Shown here: positions 14,508 to 19,460 of the stretch, piece by piece
Layout of the letters: each line of letters begins with the position of its first letter
Position numbering within the stretch: position 1 is the first letter of the stretch
Program-made: the position numbers and the translations under genes
Origin: CAZTYW01 sp964617695
Lineage (GTDB): Bacteria > Chloroflexota > Dehalococcoidia > UBA2247 > RBG-13-53-26
Direction of reading: 5' to 3'
Assembly (NCBI GenBank): GCA_964617695.1
Contig: CAZTYW010000036.1
Location: forward strand, 1 to 19,460
DNA: 19,460 nucleotides
Notes under the pieces: generated by a model
The model's database searches: none
Seen by the model: the letters and a program-made list of their open reading frames with translations, nothing else
Told to the model about the DNA's origin: nothing

Positions 14508-15694
14508 ATGAGAAGCAAGGTCCTGGGAGTAAGCGCCAATGTCGCCTTACTTGGCATAGTCAGCTTCATCACCGACCTCAGCAGCCAGATGATGATGCCG
14601 CTGCTGCCCCTGTTCATCACCGAGCTTGGCGGCGGGGGTCTCGCCGTTGGCTTGATAGGCGGGCTTGGTGACGGCGTCTCAAGCCTGCTGCAGGTCTTCT
14701 CCGGCTACTGGTCCGACAGGCGATCTCGAAGAAAGCCCCTGGTTTTCGCCGGTTATGCCACCTCCAGCGTGTTCAAGCTGTTCCTGGCGCTCGCGGTGGT
14801 CTGGCAGCATGTGCTGGCAGCCCGCGTCCTCGAAAGAGTAGGCAAGAGCATCAGGACCGCCCCCCCGGGATGCAATCATGGCCGACTCTGCCGGCCAGGG
14901 GACAAGAGGAAGGGCCTTCGGGCTTCATAGGGCCCTGGACTCGGCAGGCGCGGTGGCCGGGTCCCTGGGTGCGCTGCTCCTGTTCTGATTTCTCAGTCTT
15001 GAGATACGGTCGATCCTGCTGACATCAGTAGTAGTGGCCTTTGGGGCCCTGATACCGCTGTACTGGCTAAGAGAAAAGCGGCGCCAGCCACATCAGTCAA
15101 CCCTGGCAATTACGCTGAGGGACCTGCCGTGGCGCTTCAGACTGTTCCTGTTTGCAGGCACCGCATTCGCACTGGCCAATTTCACCTACATGTTCTTCGT
15201 ACTCAGGGCTCGGGACTCGTTCGTCGCTGGAAGCGGAGAGAGAGGCTATGGCATTGGCCATAGGGCTGTATATCCTGTACACCCTGGTGGACTCTGTCCT
15301 GGCGATGCCTGTGGGCACGCTTTCCGACCGGATCGGCAGAGGCAAGGTGCTGATGGCGGGCTATCTGTTGTTTGCCGCAACCTGCCTGGGCTTCGCTGTG
15401 GTTGATTCAGTGGCGTGGTTCGTGCTCCTCTTTGCGCTGTACGGGGCCGTCTATGCCATAGTCGAGACAGGGCAGAGAGCTTTCGCCTCCGACCTGGCGC
15501 CGGTAGAAAGCCGCGGTGCAGCCCTGGGGATATTCCACACCTGTACCGGCGTGGCAGCCATACTTGGTAGCCTGATCGCGGGACAGTTGTGGGAGGCAGT
15601 GGAACCGACAGCCACCTTCTTCTACGGCAGCGGCGCAGCCCTGCTGGCTGCCCTGCTGCTGTCGGCTTTGATCATCAAGCCGGACAGACGCTAG
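14508..15694 (+). pseudogene. MFS permease, broken by two frameshifts and a TGA
   Basis: Three reading frames together make one MFS permease of about 395 residues, normal for a 12-helix member. Frame 1 (from ATG 14508) runs through SFITDLSSQMMMPLLPLF, GYWSDRRSRRKP and LERVGKSIRTAP. A run of seven C at 14860-14866 then shifts the frame; six C would continue as RTAPRDAIMADSAGQ, then RAFGLHRALDSAG. Frame 2 has an internal TGA at 14986-14988 (LLF*FLSLE) and continues to YMFFVLRARDS. A second shift within GAGAGAGAG (15236-15244) leads to frame 3, AMALAIGLYILYTLVDS, GTLSDRIGRGK and the C-terminal helices up to TAG 15692. The motifs are intact on each side of every lesion, so decay is recent, or some lesions are sequence errors. 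The intact protein would be a solute or drug permease of unknown substrate. Confidence 0.85.
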
Positions 15695-15714
15695 ATGTCC
15701 GCGCTGTCGGACGT
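15695..15714. terminator. hairpin between convergent genes
   Basis: GTCCG (15697-15701) pairs with CGGAC (15708-15712), extended by one T-G and one A-T pair. It lies immediately after the permease stop and 6 bp before the end of the convergent flavoprotein gene. There is no T-tract; a shared terminator is possible. Confidence 0.3.
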
Positions 15715-15719
15715 CAGGC

Positions 15720-16175
15720 TTACAGCTCTACCGTGTCCCAGTGGTTGAATCCCTTGGAGTAGTCCAGGTAGTTGATGATCCTGGGACTAACCCTCAGGAA
15801 GGGTATCACGTCAATCGTCACGCCATACCCGTCCAGGTACTTGTGGACCTGGGGGAACTTGGCGGCAAACATCTTCTGCACCCGCCCCAGCTCTTCCTGG
15901 TCTGCAATCCAGTCGACATCACCGGCTAGCTGCACCGCTCTGATCTCGTCCCAGTCCAGGTAGTCCTCGCTGATGGCCATGCCAACCTTTGGGCAGAACT
16001 CGATGTTCCTGGCCTTGGCGCTGCTGGGATCGGTCATGAAGTAGATGGTCAGACCCTCGTTGACGTAGGACACAGTACTGGCCTGGGGACTGCCATCAGC
16101 CCTAGCAGTGGCCAGGACGCAGTGCCGGTGGGTGTCGAGGTACTCGACAATGGCCCTCTTCAGTTCTTCCGTCAT
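15720..16175 (-). CDS. pyridoxamine 5'-phosphate oxidase-like flavin/F420-binding protein
   Basis: A 151-residue split-barrel protein of the pyridoxamine-phosphate-oxidase superfamily. It shows the standard N-terminus HRHCVLATARADGSPQASTV (16-35), the strand TIYFMTDPSSAKARNIEFCP (43-62) and the VGMAISEDYLDWDEIRAVQL core. Such proteins bind FMN or F420 (or heme) and act as small reductases or oxidases; the cofactor cannot be decided here. The size fits the short stand-alone class rather than true PdxH, which is longer and has an extra C-terminal segment, so vitamin B6 synthesis is unlikely. ATG 16175 has a very good AGGAGAG ribosome site. The gene is divergent from the radical SAM gene and convergent with the broken permease. 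Confidence 0.85.
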   Translation of the reverse strand: MTEELKRAIVEYLDTHRHCVLATARADGSPQASTVSYVNEGLTIYFMTDPSSAKARNIEFCPKVGMAISEDYLDWDEIRAVQLAGDVDWIADQEELGRVQKMFAAKFPQVHKYLDGYGVTIDVIPFLRVSPRIINYLDYSKGFNHWDTVEL

Positions 16176-16320
16176 ACTATCTCTCCTGTGCCGCCCTTTT
16201 GTCGCAAGCCAGCGGGACCCGGCAAGCGGCCTCTTTTTTTTGGAAATCGTTCCCCCGCTTTGGGTCTACTATATCCGCACCAGCACATTTGTCAACGCCT
16301 CTACCTGGCCAGCGAGGCCC

Positions 16321-16349
16321 TTGCGGTGGCATTTCCCCGGTAGTATAGT
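16321..16349 (+). promoter_or_regulatory. possible promoter of the radical SAM gene
   Basis: TATAGT (16344-16349, 5 of 6 to consensus) lies 17 bp after TTGCGG (16321-16326, 3 of 6). The predicted transcript starts about 25 bp before ATG 16381. Confidence 0.4.
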
Positions 16350-16380
16350 GCATCTACCGCTTACCCCAACTGGATGGAGG

Positions 16381-17568
16381 ATGCCGGGTTTGGACAGGAC
16401 CGAAAGCCTCGTCGACGGCGCCCGATTTGACGTCTGCGGGTACGGCAGCGCGGGCTTTACCAGCATGTCTGCGCTACGCCACATACATCGAACAGCAGTA
16501 CCCGGGAAAGGCTCGGTGTGCCTGTTCAAGGTACTGCTCACCAGCGAATGCATCAACGACTGTGCCTACTGCGCTAACCAGGTGGGCCGAGACGGCCCCC
16601 GCTCCTCGTTCCGGCCCGAAGAACTGGCCAGGGTATTCGTGGACCTGCATGGCAAGAACCTGGTGTCTGGCCTATTCCTCAGCTCCGGTATCGGCACAAA
16701 CGCCGCCCGCACCATGCAGTCCATGATCGACACTGTCGACATCCTGCGCCACAACCACAGATACAGGGGATACATCCACCTCAAGATTCTGCCAGGTGCC
16801 CCCTTCGACTGCGTTGAGCAGGCCTGCAAGCTGGCGAGCAGGGTATCCATCAATATGGAGGCACCAACGGTAGGGCACCTGGCCAGACTGAGCTCCAGAA
16901 AAGACCTCCAGCAGGACATTCTCCAACGAATGAAATGGGTGAAGCAGTTGACAGCGGGTGACGAGAGGCTTGTGCCGTCCGGCCAGACAACCCAGTTCGT
17001 GCTTGGCGCCGCCGGCGAGACAGACCGTGACGTCCTGGATGCGACTGCCGCCCTCTACGGTGAGATAGGGGTGCGCAGGGTGTATTTCAGCCCCTTCCGG
17101 CCGGTAGCAGGCTCACGGCTGGAAGGCGTCCGCCCCACCCCCCTGCTGCGGGCATACCGGATGTATCAAGCAGACTGGCTGCTGCGGGTATATGGCTTTT
17201 CACCCCAGGAAGTAGACCTGGCCCTGAGCGGGAACGGCAATCTTCCCCTGGGCAGAGATCCGAAGCTTACCATTGCCCGGAAACAGCCCTGGCTCTTCCC
17301 GGTGGACGTGAACAGGGCCAGCTACCACGAGCTCATCCGTGTGCCTGGTATCGGCCCCGCGTCGGCCAGCAGAATAATCGAGGCCCGAAGGGAACACCGC
17401 GTTTTCTCGCTGCAGCAATTGAAGAAGATGCGGGTGGCCACGAGCCGGGCCGCTCCCTTCATCTGGTACCAGGGCATGTCCAGCCTGGAGAGACAGGCGT
17501 CTTTCCTTCCATGGCTGGATGGCGATCTGGTGCCGAAGACGCCTTCACTGGCCGAGGTTGTGGGCTAG
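16381..17568 (+). CDS. radical SAM + helix-hairpin-helix protein (putative DNA modification/repair family)
   Basis: A 395-residue radical SAM enzyme. Cys57, Cys61 and Cys64 (CINDCAYC) bind the 4Fe-4S cluster that cleaves SAM. The barrel continues with SGLFLSSGIGTNAARTM, HLKILPGAP and SINMEAP. The C-terminal part, about 305-350, is a helix-hairpin-helix DNA-binding unit (VDVNRASYHELIRVPGIG, then RIIEARREHRVFSLQQLKKM). This layout matches the family annotated as putative DNA modification/repair radical SAM protein, often found next to a uracil-DNA-glycosylase-like partner. No such partner is seen here; the next gene is a molybdoenzyme. The frame is open upstream to 16108, but that part overlaps the divergent gene. 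ATG 16381 directly abuts GGAGG, so TTG 16390, nine bases from GGAGG, may be the real start, giving 392 residues. Confidence 0.85.
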   Translation: MPGLDRTESLVDGARFDVCGYGSAGFTSMSALRHIHRTAVPGKGSVCLFKVLLTSECINDCAYCANQVGRDGPRSSFRPEELARVFVDLHGKNLVSGLFLSSGIGTNAARTMQSMIDTVDILRHNHRYRGYIHLKILPGAPFDCVEQACKLASRVSINMEAPTVGHLARLSSRKDLQQDILQRMKWVKQLTAGDERLVPSGQTTQFVLGAAGETDRDVLDATAALYGEIGVRRVYFSPFRPVAGSRLEGVRPTPLLRAYRMYQADWLLRVYGFSPQEVDLALSGNGNLPLGRDPKLTIARKQPWLFPVDVNRASYHELIRVPGIGPASASRIIEARREHRVFSLQQLKKMRVATSRAAPFIWYQGMSSLERQASFLPWLDGDLVPKTPSLAEVVG

Positions 17569-17585
17569 CGACATCACCATCACCC

Positions 17586-17602
17586 GGTGGTTCGGAACCA
17601 CC
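17586..17602 (+). repeat. perfect hairpin GGTGGTT-CGG-AACCACC
   Basis: A 7-bp perfect stem with a 3-nt loop, 17 bp after the stop of the radical SAM gene. It is the first of two tandem hairpins and could end transcription or protect the 3' end of the mRNA, though no T-tract follows. Confidence 0.45.
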
Positions 17603-17614
17603 TCAGATAAGCGT

Positions 17615-17631
17615 CCAGGCCAGCGGCCTGG
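17615..17631 (+). repeat. perfect hairpin CCAGGCC-AGC-GGCCTGG
   Basis: A second GC-rich 7-bp perfect stem with a 3-nt loop, 12 bp after the first hairpin and followed by CTGAAAAAG. The two stems differ in sequence but share the same geometry (7-3-7). Confidence 0.45.
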
Positions 17632-17701
17632 CTGAAAAAGCGTCAACGGCCGACGGGCCAGCATCTATGGCAGGCACGCCTCTCTGCCAGGAGGCCTCAG
17701 C

Positions 17702-17745
17702 AAGACACTGACGGTGACGAAAGGCTATAATATGGCAACCGTCAG
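17702..17745 (+). promoter_or_regulatory. promoter with -10 box flanked by an 8-bp inverted repeat
   Basis: A perfect TATAAT (17726-17731) lies 18 bp after AAGACA (17702-17707, 4 of 6 to TTGACA). The arms CTGACGGT (17708-17715) and ACCGTCAG (17738-17745) are perfect inverted repeats placed in the spacer and at about the start of transcription. A dimeric repressor bound to both arms would cover the promoter. The leader to ATG 17889 is about 150 nt and includes a weak ACCCC/GGGGT stem (17818-17839). Confidence 0.5.
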
Positions 17746-17888
17746 CACATGGCTTTCGATCACCAATCAGCCGCTGTAATCCGGGGCCAGGACGTCCCGC
17801 GCCTGCAGACAACGCATACCCCATCTCAACAAAAGGGGTCCTTCGATATCTGCCAGCAGCATCACATCCACAAGGAGGAGCCTATCGA

Positions 17889-19460
17889 ATGGGCGACCGT
17901 CAGGTGAAGAAAACAACATGTCAGTTCTGCAGCAACATGTGCGGCGTTCTGGTGAACGTCGAGGATGGCAAAGTGGTCAGCATCCAGGGTAACCCGGATC
18001 ATCCCTTAACCCGCGGCTTCGCCTGTGAGAGGGTCCGCCTGGCCCCGAAGTGGCTGTACCATCCTGACCAGCTCATGCATCCCCTGAAGAGGGCAGGCGG
18101 CCGTGGCGAAGGCAAATGGCAGAGGATTAGCTGGGACGACGCCCTGGGCGAGATCGGCCAGAAGCTACTGGACCTCAAGCGGCAATACGGCCCGGAGACT
18201 CTCGGGGTCTTTGAGGGCACCTACAGGGGCAACGACTACTGGCCCCGGGGCCGCTTCCTGAGCCTGTTCGGCAACCCGCACAACATATTTGCCCCCGGGA
18301 TCATCTGCGGCATAAACGACATGGCCATCAACATGGCCGTCATGGGAGACGTGACCACCTACGCCGCCGATTCGGGAAGGTCGAACTGCGTAGTGTTCTG
18401 GGGAGGCGATCCTTCGCAGTCAAACCTTCGGGGGTGGGCCGGAATCCTCAGGGCAAGGCGGAAAAGGGACGTCAAGGTGATTGTGGTTGATCCCAGGCAG
18501 ACCAGGACCACCGACATCGCCGATATCTGGCTGCGGCTGAGGCCGGGCACCGACACAGCCCTGGCCATGGCCTGGCTCAACGTGATCATCAACGAAGGGC
18601 TCTACGACCCGGACTTTGTTGCCAACTGGACCGTTGGCTTTGACAGGCTGAAGGCCCGTGTCCAGGAATACCCGCCCGAGACAGTGGCCGACATAACCGG
18701 CGTTCCCGCCGAGCAGATCGTGGCAGCGGCCAGAATGTATGCCACCAGCAAGCCGGCCAGCATGCCCTACGGAGTGGCCATAGACCAGCTCGGCCTGAAC
18801 GGCACGCGTACCGAACAGGCAAAGATAATAATGCGGGCCATAACGGGCAATCTGGGCGTCTCCGGCGGCCACCTGATAACCCGGCCGGGACAGTCCATAA
18901 ACGGCGGCAAGTTCGTCACCGAGGCCGAACTCACCATGATGCACCTGCTCCCGATGGAGGTGCGAGAAAAGCAGATGGGTTTCGACGTCTGCCGGCTGGT
19001 CTCCCTCAACGGCTGGAGCCTGATGTCCGAGCACCTGGAGAGGGTCTACGGGGTGCCAGCGCCGGTCACCGTCCAGATACAGGCGCACACCGCCATGCTG
19101 TGGCGGGCGATTCTGACCGGCAAGCCCTACCCCGTCAGGGCGCTGATCGCCTGGGGCTCGAATCCGCTGGCCTGGGCCGGCAACATCCGGCTGGTCTACG
19201 AAGCCCTCAGAAGTGACAAACTGGGGCTTCACGTGGTCCAAGAGTTGTTCATGACACCCTCCGCCCAACTGGCTGACTACGTGCTGCCCGCCGCTAGCTG
19301 GATGGAGAGGGACCTGTGCACCAACATGATGGACTTCGGCAGCCTGGTGCAGGGTGGCGAGGCTGCGGTAGCGCCTCTGGGAGAGCGGCGGGACATCTAC
19401 CGGTTCTTCCGCGGCCTCGGCCTGGCCGGCGAGATACCATTCTGCTTCAATGAATTCGTC
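17889..19460 (+). CDS. molybdopterin oxidoreductase, DMSO reductase superfamily, 3'-truncated
   Basis: The first 524 residues of a Mo/W-bis-MGD enzyme; the frame is still open at the window end. The N-terminal 4Fe-4S site is Cys11, Cys14, Cys18 and Cys46 (C-x2-C-x3-C-x27-C). The expected Lys-Gly after the fourth Cys is ERVR. Cys140 in PGIICGIND sits where the family's Mo ligand (Cys, Sec or Ser) is expected. Cofactor-binding stretches include VVFWGGDPSQSN (168-179), VIVVDPRQTRTTDIADIWL (197-215), ALIAWGSNPL (418-427) and DYVLPAASWMERD (463-475). There is no twin-arginine signal, so it is probably cytoplasmic, which fits acetylene-hydratase-like or other internal members better than respiratory terminal reductases. 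The substrate cannot be told. ATG follows a strong AAGGAGGAG ribosome site. Confidence 0.92.
   Translation, partial: MGDRQVKKTTCQFCSNMCGVLVNVEDGKVVSIQGNPDHPLTRGFACERVRLAPKWLYHPDQLMHPLKRAGGRGEGKWQRISWDDALGEIGQKLLDLKRQYGPETLGVFEGTYRGNDYWPRGRFLSLFGNPHNIFAPGIICGINDMAINMAVMGDVTTYAADSGRSNCVVFWGGDPSQSNLRGWAGILRARRKRDVKVIVVDPRQTRTTDIADIWLRLRPGTDTALAMAWLNVIINEGLYDPDFVANWTVGFDRLKARVQEYPPETVADITGVPAEQIVAAARMYATSKPASMPYGVAIDQLGLNGTRTEQAKIIMRAITGNLGVSGGHLITRPGQSINGGKFVTEAELTMMHLLPMEVREKQMGFDVCRLVSLNGWSLMSEHLERVYGVPAPVTVQIQAHTAMLWRAILTGKPYPVRALIAWGSNPLAWAGNIRLVYEALRSDKLGLHVVQELFMTPSAQLADYVLPAASWMERDLCTNMMDFGSLVQGGEAAVAPLGERRDIYRFFRGLGLAGEIPFCFNEFV

Noticed and set aside
16200..16245. Intrinsic terminator ending in T8 (16234-16241)
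   Set aside because: No plus-strand gene ends upstream and the preceding stem is weak; the A-tract on the other strand could equally be an upstream promoter element, but no matching -35/-10 was found.
18420..19268. A 282-codon minus-strand frame
   Set aside because: It is antisense to the molybdoenzyme, with Gly/His/Pro-rich shadow composition.
1..19460. CRISPR arrays, tRNA or rRNA genes, insertion sequences
   Set aside because: No regularly spaced repeats, cloverleaf sequences, rRNA motifs or transposase-like frames were seen by eye.

Overview
This GC-rich window (by eye about 60% G+C) looks like bacterial chromosome from an anaerobe with many flavin, Fe-S and molybdenum oxidoreductases. 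Three things point to it: two 2,4-dienoyl-CoA-reductase-like FMN/Fe-S/FAD enzymes, a cytoplasmic-type molybdopterin oxidoreductase, and a citramalate/homocitrate-synthase-family enzyme in an operon with a two-subunit aconitase-family enzyme and an isocitrate-dehydrogenase-like protein. That last set recalls the Re-citrate-synthase route known from Dehalococcoides, so a Dehalococcoidia-like member of Chloroflexota is my best guess. It is an inference from gene content only. No rRNA, tRNA, CRISPR array, integrase or transposase was recognised.

Layout. 1-1437 (+): 3' part of an Fe-S/FAD ene-reductase. 1536-3579 (+): a promoter, a membrane-anchored fibronectin-III-like protein and an overlapping 14-helix DHA2-family exporter. 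3643-6105 (-): a fused RumA-type RNA m5U methyltransferase and Maf nucleotide pyrophosphatase, preceded by an apparently frameshifted YkgJ-like Cys-rich gene and a small unknown ORF. 6256-10462 (-): a four-gene operon (aconitase-family large and small subunits, isocitrate dehydrogenase, Re-citrate/homocitrate-type synthase) behind a recognisable sigma70-like promoter with a perfect inverted repeat just downstream. 10568-11037: no convincing gene. 11038-11217 (-): small unknown ORF. 11472-12020 (+): flavin-reductase-like FMN protein. 12075-14207 (-): full-length second ene-reductase. 14508-15694 (+): an MFS permease gene broken by two indels in simple repeats and one TGA. 15720-16175 (-): pyridoxamine-phosphate-oxidase-like flavoprotein. 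16381-17568 (+): radical SAM plus helix-hairpin-helix protein of the putative DNA modification/repair type. 17586-17745: tandem hairpins, then a promoter whose -10 box sits between the arms of an 8-bp inverted repeat. 17889-19460 (+): 5' part of a molybdopterin oxidoreductase that runs off the window.

How the genes may work together. The operon at 6256-10462 reads best as the oxidative arm of an incomplete TCA cycle (acetyl-CoA plus oxaloacetate to 2-oxoglutarate). Substrate-determining residues in the dehydrogenase (Ser80/Asn82/Arg86) and the small aconitase subunit (Arg27) favour tricarboxylic substrates over isopropylmalate. The ene-reductases, flavoproteins and molybdoenzyme suggest reductive metabolism of unsaturated or aromatic-type substrates, but their substrates cannot be read from sequence. 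The most unusual points are the methyltransferase-Maf fusion, the altered Fe-S and catalytic motifs in both ene-reductases, and the two operator-like inverted repeats.
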